Source: Apis mellifera
Lineage: Eukaryota; Arthropoda; Insecta; Hymenoptera; Apidae
DNA length: 64,000 nt
Direction: 5' to 3'
NCBI RefSeq assembly: GCF_003254395.2
Contig: NC_037642.1
Location: 5,079,903 to 5,143,902, forward strand
Shown one piece after another: positions 14,221 to 28,080 of the stretch (position 1 is its first letter; every line of letters begins with the position of its first letter). The notes under the pieces are model-generated. The model did not search any database and was not told the DNA's origin. It saw only the letters and a program-made list of their open reading frames with translations. The translations under genes were made by a program, and so were the position numbers.

Positions 14221-16539
14221 GATTGATTGAAATGCAGTATATATACTTATAGATTCGACACAGTTAATTTCGAATCGATAAGATGAATAGGTATCATTTG
14301 ATTCAAAGGATAATATTATCAAATAATTTATCTTTTAGAACTTTCTGTATCTCATAATCCAAATCTCAGAGTATCTAACCTTGATATGTAACTAATCTTT
14401 ATTTTTAATCTTATAATGAATCTATAAAATTTATTCGAATTTTGAAATAGATTGGATTACTTTCTTTTTACTTTTTTTTAACTTTCGATTTTGATTTTTA
14501 AATATAATAAATTTCATATAAAATTTACATCTTTCTTCAAATTTTTTATTTTTTAAAAATTTAAACTTTAGAAAAATTAATAATTAATAAAGTAAATTAA
14601 AAATTATTGAATTTAATTGTTATTTTTATATTTAATTTTTTATTGCACTTTTTGAATAAATAATTTTTCTACAACAAATATATTATTTGTATAATAAATT
14701 AAAAAAAATTAAAGATTAAAAAAAATTATCTGTAAAATATCTGTAAAAATATTTTTAAATTTTATAAAAAAATTAAATAATATATTTTAAGTAACTTTAT
14801 TTAAACATTTTGATATTCTTTCATTTAAAATTTATTGTACAAATAAATATCGTTATTATGAAAAAATAATATATATACTGATGCATTACAAGCAACAAGA
14901 TATTTAAATAATCCTTTTCTAAGTAAAATAACATATTCAAAAATATCAATGATTTAAATTTTAATATTTACAAATAACCGTATTATATTTATATTTTGAC
15001 AAAGCAATAATGAGATATAAAGCTAATAATCATGATTTATATTTCCCCATTTTCAACTATTAATGATTTTTATTCGAGAATCCTATCTATACACTTTATA
15101 ATGAGTTTGAATTTTCCAATGTCTGAAGAATGATTTTGTGTTTGCGAAACAATCTTATTTAATAAATTTGATGTCAAACGAACGATAAAATGTAATTATT
15201 GGATTTCTGTTATCGTATCTAAATTTCTATTTATTTGTGGCTATCACTATCATTTCCATTCGAGGATAAATAAAAATACAGATAATAAAAATAAATAAAA
15301 AAAAATAAATTCGCAGATAAATAAATATTTAATGAAAACAATACTAACGATATATCTAACATATGCAACGTTATTTTGAAAATATTGAATACTATATTCG
15401 TAAAACGAAGAATTTATACCCTAATAAAAAATCTTAATCTTTAATCTATATTCACTTTGATTAATATATATAATTCAATCGTAATGTTATACACACGTTT
15501 TTCTAATTAACTCTTAATCACTATCTACTTCATGAATAATAGTTAAAATTATCTTTATACATACAACTTTCTTTATCAAATTAAAACTAGGATTTTCTCG
15601 GTTAATTTAATCTTTTTGTGATCGATATTGCATGAACAAAGTAGAATTTTATTAGATAGACAAACTAGATATTATATAATAAATGAAAATTATACATGAA
15701 AAGGATTGAATGTACTAAAAATAAAATTTTACTAATTTAGCCAAAATTTTATTAAAATTAAAATTTAATCTTTAAATTTTTTAAATATTTTAAAGATGAA
15801 TTCTTTTTTGAAAATCATGTTTCAAATTTGAAATGAATTGATTAATATGTGAACCATAGATTTTCTATGAGAATTGCTCATGATGTTATCCATCATCGTT
15901 TACAATACGTTCTATTTTTGCGATATTTTTGTTCGACGTAATACACATGCAAATCGATGTTTCACTTTCCTCTGACAATGAATATATAAAATATTGAGGT
16001 TTGAAGATTGAATTAGGCAATTTATTTGTGACAAGTCGAAAGTTATTTTTATATTGCGTAAATCGCACGATTCAATGATGAAAAGAAAAAAAATTTTTTC
16101 ATTGTACGTTTATGTATATAATAAGAGAAATATTATATTTTCTTTTTTTGACGAGTCATTAGAATAAAAGTAGCATTGGCGAATAAATTTAACTTCTTTG
16201 AAGTAAAAAAAAGCACATTTTAAATTACCAATTATATTTTCAGCATAAAGAAAATTTTTTAATCAACGAATCAAACATTTCGATATTCAAATATTTCGAT
16301 TATTTCGAAAAATTATTATTAAATAAAATATTCTGTTTGATATATTTAGTACGTACCTTTACAAATATTTTTCCTATCTCGAATCCATATTTCTTGCCAT
16401 TATCCTTAACCTTCAAATCTGTTGAATCATCCTGATCTATTACATTATACTTATTCACAGTTATCATATTATATTATCACTACACTTATTAAATATAACA
16501 CAATACTTATTAATATATAACTTATAAAATATGATTTTA
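14221..16539. other. Extremely AT-rich spacer before the tandem array
   Basis: Almost only A and T with few G or C between about 14,400 and 16,500. No frame of interest. The composition runs smoothly into the array. Confidence 0.6.
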
Positions 16540-17684
16540 ACGTTATATCATTTTAAATCTTTTGCGAAATCTCACAACGATTTTCTACCGTTAAATGTAC
16601 TAAGACTGAATTTGAAACACTACATATTCTTGAATTTAAAATCGACCAATCAGATTTCTGCATCAACTTCTAGAACTTTCAATAACCAATCCAATACATT
16701 TAACGTTATATTCATGATTTTATTAAAAATTTAGAAAAATAATATAAATAAATAAAAAATATCGTGCGATCAAAATCTTATCAAATATGTAAAAAATGTC
16801 ATTGATGTATAAATTAATTTTTATTTATTAACTTATTGCTAAAAACTAAAAGACTAGCTTCACGAAAAAATACGAAATCTAATTGGTTAATTCTAAAATA
16901 AGAACGCCTATTGGTTGAAATTTTTATATTACAAATAAAATTGTTACGTAATAAAGTGATCGTAAAATATTATCTGTGCTACTTTAAATTGTTAATTTTT
17001 CATTTTTATTGTAAAAATTGTGCTTTGAAAGTGTTAGGATCATTAAAATCACGAAGTGTATAATTCTAAAAATAATATGATCATATCCCGATTTCTTATT
17101 TTTAATGTATAAATACTTGTGAAAAACCATGCTAAACATCATTTAATTAGCAACAGTTCTCTTTTTCATTTTTAATCTTTTGTGAAATCTCACAACGATT
17201 TTTTATCGTCAAATATACTAAGACTAAACTTGAAATATTACATATTGTTGAGTTTCTACCAATCAGATTTCTGCATCAATTTCTAGAACTTTCAATAACC
17301 AATCCAATACATTTGACATTATATTCATGATTTTATTAAAAATTTAGAAAAATAATGTAAATAACTAAAAAATATTGTACGATTAATATCTTATCAAATA
17401 TGTAAAAAATATCATTGATGTATAAATTAATTTTTATTTACTAACTTATTGTAAAAATTAAAAGACTAGCTTCACGAAAAAATATGAAATCTAATTGGTT
17501 AGTTCTAAAATAAGAACGTCTATTGGTTGAAATTTTCATATTACAAATAAAATTGTTACGTAATAAAGTGATCGTAAAATATTATCTGTGCTACTTTAAA
17601 TTGTTAATTTTTCATTTTTATTGTAAAAATTGTGCTTTGAATGTATCAGGATCATCAAAATCACGAAGTGTATAATTCTAAAAA

Positions 17685-17990
17685 TTAATCTTGTAAAAAA
17701 TTGAAGAAAACAAATCATTATTAATTGAAATTTAAAAAAATTCATTAATAACCATCTAAATGATACAATTAAAATTCATTCGTTCAATTAAATTATATGT
17801 CATATAAGTGAAAAATGACTTGAAAAAATAATAAAATGTATAATATAATGTATTTAATATAAATAATATAAATAATATAATGTATTTAAACATTACGTAA
17901 TTTTACAAGTTTAATCTAATTACACGCAGACGAAATAATCAAAGTAAATGATATTTCAATTTTACAAAAAGTTCAAATAATATGATCATA
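17685..17990. repeat. Extra module L, copy 1
   Basis: About 290 bp extra after the second unit, starting at TTAATCTTGTAAAAAATTGA and ending before AATATGATCATATTTTAA. It explains the 901-bp spacing. The same module follows the last unit at 21035-21297, but is absent after the other units. Confidence 0.85.
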
Positions 17991-20900
17991 TTTTAATTTT
18001 TTTTATTTTTAACAAATATTTGTGAAAAATTATGCTAAACATCGTTTAATTAGCAACAGTTTTCTTTCACTTTTAATCTTTTGCGAAATTTCGATTTTTT
18101 TTCGTCAAATGTATTAAGCTAAACTTGAAATATTACATATTGTTGAGTTTAAAATCTATCAATCAGATTTCTTCATCAATTTTTAGAATTTTCAATAACC
18201 AATCCAATACATTTAACGTTATATTCATGATTTTATTAAAAATTTAGAAAAATAATATAAATAAATAAAAAATATCGTGCGATCAAAATCTTATCAAATA
18301 TGTAAAAAATGTCATTGATGTATAATTTAATTTTTATTTATTAACTTATTGCTAAAAACTAAAAGACTAGCTTCACGAAAAAATACGAAATCTAATTGGT
18401 TAATTCTAAAATAAGAACGCCTATTGGTTGAAATTTTTATATTACAAATAAAATTGTTACGTAATAAAGTGATCATAAAATATTATCTGTGCTATTTTAA
18501 ATTGTTAATTTTTCATTTTTATTGTAAAAATTGTGCTTTGAAAATATCAGGATCAAAATCACGAAATGTATAATTCTAAAAATAATATGATCATATCCCG
18601 ATTTCTTATTTTTAATGTATAAATACTTGTGAAAAACCATGCTAAACATCATTTAATTAGCAACAGTTCTCTTTTTCATTTTTAATCTTTTGTGAAATCT
18701 CACAACGATTTTTTATCGCCAATTGTACTAAGACTAAACTTGAAACATTACATATTGTTGAGTTTAAAATCTACCAATCAGATTTCTGCATCAATTTCTA
18801 GAACTTTTAATAACCAATCCAATACATTTAACATTATATTCATGATTTTATTAAAAATTTAGAAAAATAATATAAATAAATAAAAAAAATTCTGCGATCA
18901 AAATCTTATCAAATATGTAAAAAATGTCATTGATGTATAAATTAATTTTTATTTATTAACTTATTGTTAAAAACTAAAAGACTAGCTTCACGAAAAAATA
19001 CGAAATCTAATTGGTTAATTTTAAAATAAAAACGCCTATTGGTTGAAATTTTTATATTACAAATAAAATTGTTACGTAATAAAGTGATCATAAAATATTA
19101 TCTGTGCTATTTTAAATTGTTAATTTTTCATTTTTATTGTAAAAATTGTGCTTTGAAATTGTGTTAGGATCATTAAAATCACGAAGTGTATAATTCTAAA
19201 AATAATATGATCATATTCTGATTTCTCTTATTTTTAATGTATAAATACTTGTGAATAATCATGCTAAGTATCGTTTAATTAGCAATAGTTCTTTTTCACT
19301 TTTAATCTTTTGCGAAATCTCACAACGATTTTTTATCGTCAAATATACTAAGACTAAACTTGAAATATTACATATTGTTGAGTTTCTACCAATCAGATTT
19401 CTGCATCAATTTCTAGAACTTTCAATAACCAATCCAATACATTTAACATTATATTCATGATTTTATTAAAAATTTAGAAAAATAATGTAAATAAATAAAA
19501 AATATTGTACGATTAATATCTTATCAAATATGTAAAAAATATCATTGATGTATAAATTAATTTTTATTTACTAACTTATTGTAAAAATTAAAAGACTAGC
19601 TTCACGAAAAAATATGAAATCTAATTGGTTAGTTCTAAAATAAGAACGCCTATTGGTTGAAATTTTCATATTACAAATAAGATCGTTAGATAATAAAGTG
19701 ATCGTAAAGTATTATCTGTGCTATTTTAAATTGTTAATTTTTCATCTTTATTGTAAAAATTGTGCTTTGAAAATATCAGGATCAAAATCACGAAATGTAT
19801 AATTCTAAAAATAATATGATCATATCCCGATTTCTTACTTTTAATGTAAAAATACTTGTGAAAAACCATTAAACATCATTTAATTAGCAACAGTTCTCTT
19901 TTTCATTTTTAATCTTTTGTGAAATCTCACAACGATTTTTTATCGTTAATTGTATTAAGACTAAACTTGAAACATTACATATTGTTGAGTTTAAAATCTA
20001 CCAATCAGATTTCTGCATCAATTTCTAGAACTTTTAATAACCAATCCAATACATTTAACATTATATTCATGATTCTGTTAAAAATTTAGAAAAATAATAT
20101 TAATAAATAAAAAATATTCTGCGATCAAAATCTTATCAAATATGTAAAAAATGTCATTGATGTATAAATTAATTTTTATTTATTAACTTATTGCTAAAAA
20201 CTAAAAGACTAGCTTCACGAAAAAATACGAAATCTAATTGGTTAATTCTAAAATAAGAACGCCTATTGGTTGAAATTTTTATATTACAAATAAAATTGTT
20301 ACGTAATAAAGTGATCGTAAAATATTATCTGTGCTACTTTAAATTGTTAATTTTTCATTTTTATTATAAAAATTGTGCTTTGAAAGTGTTAGGATCATTA
20401 AAATCACGAAGTGTATAATTCTAAAAATAATATGATCATAACCTGATTTCTCTTATTTTTAATGTATAAATACTTGTGAAAAACCATGCTAAGTATCGTT
20501 TAATTAGCAATAGTTCTTTTTCACTTTTAATCTTTTGCGAAATCTCACAACGATTTTTTATCGTCAAATATACTAAGACTAAACTTGAAATATTACATAT
20601 TGTTGAGTTTCTACCAATCAGATTTCTGCATCAATTTCTAGAACTTTCAATAACCAATCCAATACATTTAACATTATATTCATGATTTTATTAAAAATTT
20701 AGAAAAATAATGTAAATAAATAAAAAATATTGTACGATTAATATCTTATCAAATATGTAAAAAATATCATTGATGTATAAATTAATTTTTATTTACTAAC
20801 TTATTGTAAAAATTAAAAGACTAGCTTCACGAAAAAATATGAAATCTAATTGGTTAGTTCTAAAATAAGAACGCCTATTGGTTGAAATTTTCATATTACA

Positions 20901-21034
20901 AATAAGATCGTTAGGTAATAAAGTGATCGTAAAGTATTATCTGTGCTATTTTAAATTGTTAATTTTTCATCTTTATTGTAAAAATTGTGCTTTGAAAGTG
21001 TCAATATCATCAAAATCACGAAGTATATAATTCT

Positions 21035-21297
21035 AAAAATTAATCTTGTAAAAAATTGAAGAAGAAAACGAATGAATATTAATTGAAATTTAAAAAAATT
21101 CATTAATAACCATCTAAATGATACAATTAAAATTCGTTTGTCCAATTTAATTATATATCATATAAGTGAAAAATGACTTGAAAATATAATAAAACTGTAT
21201 TTAAACGTTACGTGATTTTACAAGTTTAATCTAATTACACGCAGTTGAAATAATCAAGGTAAGTGATTTCAATTTTACAAAAAGTTTAAATAATATG
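21035..21297. repeat. Extra module L, copy 2, at the array end
   Basis: Diverged copy of the 17685-17990 module sharing CATTAATAACCATCTAAATG, AGTGAAAAATGACTTGAAAA and TTTTACAAGTTTAATCTAAT, with small deletions. After it the unit start resumes but stops at GCAACAGTTT near 21372, where homology ends. Confidence 0.85.
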
Positions 21298-23829
21298 ATC
21301 ATATCCTAATTTCTCTTTTTAATGTATAAATACTTGTGAAAAACCATTAAACATCGTTTAATTAGCAACAGTTTGCATACTACAATATTTATTTAGTAGC
21401 TTCAACGAGTATGTTTCGCGTAATAATATTTCATTTTAACAAACATTTCACGTATATGTTTTAAACTTGTTGAAAATACAATTAACATCCATGAAAAATG
21501 ATATATAATTACAATAAAGAAAAAAATGTATCTTATAATTCACGGTGCAAAAATGTACGTGAATATTATTTTAGGTTAACTTTTACAATCACTTGCTTAT
21601 TCAAATAAATTAAATTGTAATTTGAAAATAACATTTATAACAATTATTTTTTTCTTGTATTTCAAAATATTTTTTCAAGTATCATTTATTTCGTTTATTA
21701 TATATATTTTAAACAAATATAATAGGCAAATATGAGATAATTATTTTTCTCTAACCTATATATTCATTTTCAAAAAATTTAAGAATTTAATTTAAGAATA
21801 AATCGAAAAAAAGAATTTATTCTTCTGATTTCCATTTGAAAATAATTCTGTTTCTAAAAATATTCACTAAGTAAGGAAGAAAATATATGTGTACTTACCT
21901 ACGAATCGTTCAATTTATTCGCTTCTATTCCAATTTCGACTCGAGTCTCTCGATTATTATTTACTTCTCTCAATCGCTATTTTTCCTCGATCACGCGCAT
22001 AATTTGTGATTATACGTTATGACAGAGTGAAGTAGTTGTCGAGTAATCGAATTTTTTTTCGAGGAATCAAATTAAAAGACTGTCCTTTTTCCACGTCGTC
22101 CTTCATCACTACTTATTCAGATCCCGTTTCCTTTTTCTCGAGTCACCTTTTTCCTCAAATATCGCTTGTTTTCTTCACTGGTAAATGCAATAGACGCGGC
22201 TTAAAGAAAAGATGAAAGAAAGGGAAGCTGGAAAGAAAAATCCATCGCTATTCTTACGATTTGTTTTATCGTTATATAATCGACATTCTTTCTTCCACTT
22301 TTTCGCTTCAGAATCGAATATTATGACATTTTTTTTTCTTAACGAATCTCTTATGACGTGATAACAACGATCGATTTCTTTCTTCATCACCTCCTACGTT
22401 CTTTTGATATTTCGAACGACAAAATTCTACTATAAATGTTTCGAAGAATTATATGCGTTCTAAATAAAGGAATATAAATTCCATAGTGGTGAATCCATTA
22501 ATTAGAGAGGAAAATATAAAACAGTTGAATTAATGCAGAGAAACTTATTTACTTGTTTCTTCAATCGTAATGAATCTCTTTATAATTTCAATGTATAATT
22601 GTAGAATTAATTTGTTAATTATTCGTAATTTATATATTACGCGTTTTCTGCACAAAATTTGTGATTTTTCAATCTAATTTCGTTCTAGGATTAATGCTTG
22701 AATTTTTTTTAATTCGATATTTAAAATAGAATAAATTTCGTATTCAGTTTATTTTTACATTACAATAAATCGAAACTAAATTTTTTAGTTCATTTGACTT
22801 TAATTTTGGAATTAATATTTTAATAAAGATTTAAATTTAAAAAGATATTGTACACAATGAACAGAAAGAAATTGGATTGGATTGCATTAATTTTTAAAAA
22901 TATGAAAGAATTATTATTAATATGATTTTAATAATTTTATGATAAAAATGTTTTTATTTCTTAAAATAAGATTAAAATTAGAATTTAAAAATTCTAAGAT
23001 TATTAAATTCTATTGTTAGATAAGAAACATTAGAACGATATGCTACACGCAATAGAGAATGATATAGTACTAATTCCATATCAGTGAGATCTAGATTAAT
23101 GACAGAGATAGTCGTTTATTACATCTACGGATGATATAATTAAATCGCATGTCTCCTTTTTTAACTCTATAGTGATTCTTATAACTACTCGAATTGAAGG
23201 AAAATAGGAAAGGTCGGAATAATGAATGATTTTAATTAAAAATATGATTATATTAAGTAAAGAGAGCTTTTCTCTCGTGAAACTGTAAAGAATCTTTACA
23301 TTCCTTTACATCTCCGGATATTTCGTTCAATAATTTATAAAATAATTTTTAAAAATTATTTTATTTCTCGTTTAATTTTTCATAAATCGAAGTTTGAGGA
23401 TTATTAAATTAATTGTACGGTTATTTATCTATTAATCTTTAATTAATACGATAATAATTATGTTTCATATTGAATCATATTATTCATTATTCACCAAATC
23501 TTTTATTTATTCCACTGATTTATTTAACCAATAATAATTAATATTTCGTAAATAATTACGTGGGAGATATTTTAAAATCAAAAATTCATATTATCTTAAA
23601 TATATATACACATATATAATAATAAAAAAAAAAAAATATTCTTTGAAATTAATCTAATTCAATTCAATTAATTTAATTTTATTCTCATAAATTCATCGAA
23701 TAAAAATCCAAATAAAAATCTTCGATGAAAATATCATAATATATTTCTCATTACGATAAATCTTATCTTTCTTTTTCCCTATTCACGGGTTTCGACATCA
23801 GACAAAGAAAATAAAAAAAAAAGGGAAAA

Positions 23830-24340
23830 AAAATGAAAGAAAAGGATAAAAGGGAGAAAAATCTATGCGAGAGAAACGAAGATCGTTACGGTCCATTAAC
23901 GCCGGCAAGAAGTTCAGTGATTCATCGCAAATGGGATTTTAGCTGGCGTTTCCAGCATAAATATCGCGTCAGAGGGAGTTTGGCTTGTGATCAATTATTC
24001 GCAATCGTGCGCAAAGATCGGATCCCGAATAGATCGTCCCCGAGGATCGACGAGTATTTTAATTACCCCAATTGCGTTAAACGGCGACGAGATCCTTCCG
24101 TCGATTCATCGACGGTTACGTGACTTTTCGCGATTCGAATGGTCGGCCGAATTTATAATTAGCATCGAACATTCTCGGGCACGTCTGGTTTCATTTACGG
24201 CCCGGCCTGAATGTACTCCAGATGAGCTGTTATGCTCACTCGCTACACAAACACTAATTCTGTTCGGGTAAACAACGAGAAACGTGATCATTTTTGTTCA
24301 AGTATCGTGACACGAATTTCGGGCAATCCACGTGCTGCTA
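23830..24340. other. GC-rich island, multiple open frames, no gene recognised
   Basis: Several overlapping frames of 60 to 103 codons on both strands (for example 23833-24123 and 23987-24271). None has a recognisable domain. Candidate conserved noncoding element or untranslated exon. Confidence 0.3.
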
Positions 24341-27300
24341 CGTCGCGGATATTGCATCGCGTATTTCTCGAAATTATGGCGCGAATTACGCGATTCAGGA
24401 TCATTTCGAAGGGAGAGATCGTAAAATATGGAAAAAAAAATGAATTGTTGATGGATTCGTTTTATATTTCTTGGAATATGTATATATATATATTTTACGA
24501 TTTTATGCAGTTTATATTTTGCTCGAAGATTTATCGATCCTAGTAAAGAGGGATGAATTTTCCAAGTGGATTTGACTTTGATCTTCTTATCCTTGCTTTA
24601 GTGGATTATTGATGGATTCATTGTGTAATGTTTGGAATTTTTTTTAAAGATGTTACGTATACGATGATTTGCTCAAGAGAGAGAAAGAGGAATTTAAAGT
24701 GGATCGTTATTATGATTATAGATAATCTTTTAAAATCTTATTCTTGGAAACGTAATTGACGATATTAAAAAAAGAATGATTTTAATCTAAATCTTTGAGA
24801 ATTATCTATCTTTGAGAATCGAGTGCTCGATAAATCAAAAAAATATTTCATATATCATGAGGATAGGATCGATAGTCAGAAAATATATTATCCTCAGCTT
24901 CAATATTTCGAATAAGATAAAGGATTTTGCGTGAATTATTTCGAATTATCGAATAATCATGGCTATATAATAGCGTTATTGGTTTGTAATCAATTTTATC
25001 TGGAGAAAGCTCACGCAAACAATTCCATTCTCTTTCGCTCTATTTTCTAATTTGACTGTCCATTGGCTTTTTCGAATAATCCTTCGTTATGGATTTCGAG
25101 TCGATACTCGTTTCTTGCATCTCTATCTTCACAGGTTCTATATTCAGGGAAACGGATATTCTCGAAAAGATAAATGAGAAGATAAATTACGATAATGGAT
25201 TTTTAAGAAGCGAAAAATATGATTTGAAAGTATCACCGTATAAAAAGAAATTTAATACGAGAACAATTTTTTATGACGTCTTTTCCATTTAATTTCAAGT
25301 CCTTTTTTTATTTGTTTGAACAATCGTGTCGAGAATTTTGCATCATTTAACATGTTTCATTCATTTGTGAAATTAAATTATAACAAATAGACATTGATGA
25401 TATAAATATTGGAACAATCATCCAGGTGATAAAATAAAAAAAAATCATTTTCATTCTTTTTATATCCTGAACGAAATGTCTATCCTTGAATAGCCACAAA
25501 AGTCTGTCTAAAACATGTGAAATATACCATCTAACCTGCTTACGACACTTTTCAGAAGTATCAGACTTCTTGAAATATTTCTATCTGGATCTGAGGTGAA
25601 ACATGAAATAATCCAAGAATGAAATATAGCATAAAATTTCTCTCTTAAGAAATTTTCATCGAAATTTTCTTTTCTAATAAAATAACATTTCATTATAATT
25701 TACTCGACTTGAATACTATACATAAATTTTATTCTCTAACCGATATATTTCAATTTATTTGTCGATCAATCTTAGAATAAAAGTGTAACAAATTAAGATA
25801 ATATTTGTAGGTCAATGTTTATTTTGATAACTCGGATGCTTTCTATGATAATTATTTATCAATAAAAGTTTCTCTTAGACGCCTCCGACTACTCTTTGAT
25901 GCTTTATATACACGCATAATTTGCATAGACCGAGTTTATTTTATATCCAGCTAGTATTTAGCGCACTAGCGAAGATGTGAAGAGTTTCGATGTTTTAATT
26001 GAACGGTGAAAGGAAATTTCGTTTCGCGGTAAATATTTGCACATCGAAGACTATATTTTTACCAGAATAATATTAAGCGAAAATGTTATAGCGTTTATTT
26101 AAACTTTATCGTTTATTCAGGGGTGAAGATTCTTCGAACGTTATTTTTAGCAGGGATAACTTTTTTTTCTTCCCCCTACACTTTCGTTCGAGATAAAAGT
26201 CGTATTTTCTTCAAGTCCAAGGGGTTGAACTCTTGCGTTGCAAAAATAAATTACTAATTATAAAATTTATCCCTTTTTATATGAATATGCATCTAATTAA
26301 ATAAGAAAAATTATACTTTCAAAAAATACTTTTCCTTCATAAATCCATTTACATTTAAATTAATTTTCCATCCATATAACGAATAAAATAAATAACAATA
26401 AGTAGTGTCTCGATATCCGAAAAATTTTTTTGTATTTTTCTCGAATAATAATAAGACAGTAATAGTGTTTGAAAAAAAGCAGTAACGAGTGTAGTGCAGA
26501 TAATAAAATTCATTTTGAGAATCAAAAATGGCCACAATGGGAATTATACAACAATGATTTAAATCAGAAATATCACTTAAGTGTAGACCTAGAAATAGAA
26601 TCTAGGTTTATAGTGGAGCAATACTCACTTTAAGGATAGAGGACGACTGTCACCCTTATCGTGACTTCAATGGTTTCTTTTTCCTTTCATCCATTCTGAT
26701 TATCTAGTGAGAGACGTGCCACGTCATGGAAATATTTTAAATATCAAAAATTAAGGTTCATTCATCAATAATTCTATGTTATTTTTCATTTGATCAAATA
26801 TCTATAATGATCGAATTAACGATAAAAAGTTTTAACGAACGTGCGATCGTAGATGATATTACGTGGAAGTTCCATGCAAAAGTTTTCAATTTAGCGAGAT
26901 GAAGGAAGAAATTTTCAACGCATAATTATCGACGATTATCCGATGGTATTGATTATAAGGTGATTGTTAAGTAATTAATTACGACATCACAACATGAAAA
27001 CACGAAAATCAAGTTATAAAGTTAAGTTGTAAATATTTCAATACGAGATAATTAAGAAATTTTTCTATTTTTAATCGCATTTTTTATCCTCACTTTTTTA
27101 ATTTTTAATTCAATCAATTCTCTGATAATAAATTTCTAGTCTTGAAATTTAAATCAATGGTAAATATAACGAATAATAACGATTCATCCCTATTTCAAAA
27201 TCTCTCGATGAGAGAAGATAAAATATTTTAGGTGGAAATATAACTGATTATTCGAATTCTGATATGATATTTAAACACAATGTTTCTTCGAAACAATTAT

Positions 27301-27479
27301 GAACAAAATAATAATTACGAAACCACGTTGAGAAATTAATCACGGATATAATTTTGATATAAATTATTCGATCAAAATTTTATCTCAGATCGATAATCAA
27401 ATTTATCTTCTCACATCGAAAAATATATACAACTCGTAGACGAGAAACATACGAGAGAGAAATCATTTTACCCTCGCAC

Positions 27480-28080
27480 GAAAAAATCTTCGCTCGTTAC
27501 GGATGGCGCTACGATTCTCAAGGCGAAATATCATCCCCACGAGGCGGCCCCTCGAACAAAGTTCAAAGCGTGCCACCGCTGCAAATTAATGAACATGAAA
27601 ATTTCACGTCTTTGTACATCCAACTCGGTGCCGTTCCTTCTCGAGAGACGTTCAAAAGCGCGTGACTCGTTCGCAGGGCGAATACCTCGGGCCAACCCTA
27701 ATTAGCCTTGCTTTTCTTCCCTCCCCCTCTTTCTTTCCACGGAGTTCACGGGATTAATTAATCGCGCGTCGATCGTATGAGTCACCTCGGTTCATTCTTC
27801 GATACGTAACGGATCGAGAGTACGAGAGAGTTCACCACCGTCATGGATCGAGTCAAAGGCCGCCACGTAATTACTGTGATAATAAACGGAGGAGATTATG
27901 AGCATAGCATAACGCCTCCGCTTTTCATTCATTCGAATATCTTTCATTTAACCCGGGTTCAACAACCAGACGGGTTGACGCCGAGGATTAAACACCCTCC
28001 CTTTTTAGCCAGGGATACGATTCTCCTCTCTTTTTTAACAAATTCCTTCGCGCGTAACGAACGATAAGGACTGGAAGGAA
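27480..28080. other. GC-rich island, no gene recognised
   Basis: CpG-rich stretch with GAGAGTACGAGAGAG and a following 74-codon plus-strand frame without a domain. The composition change at both edges is clear. Confidence 0.3.

Larger units (their letters stand above)
16540..21370. repeat. Satellite-like tandem array, seven units of about 613 bp
   Basis: The anchor AGACTAGCTTCACGAAAAAA recurs at 16851, 17463, 18364, 18979, 19593, 20206 and 20818, so the spacing is 612, 901, 615, 614, 613 and 612. Each unit holds the same ordered blocks: a TTTTGYGAAATCTCACAACG block, ACCAATCAGATTTCTGCATC, CTAATTGGTTA, GCCTATTGGTTGAA, TATTATCTGTGCTA and GATCATATCCCG. Units are A type (starting near 16555, 18065, 18670, 19900) or B type (17165, 19290, 20515). 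The short frames inside are by-products: two 69-codon frames exactly 1225 bp apart are nearly identical because the units are. No transposase frame or target-site duplication was seen. Confidence 0.93.

Noticed and set aside
19251..20685. Two nearly identical 69-codon frames as a duplicated gene
   Set aside because: They sit in the tandem array at the 1225-bp period, begin at non-ATG codons, and are identical only because the repeat units are.
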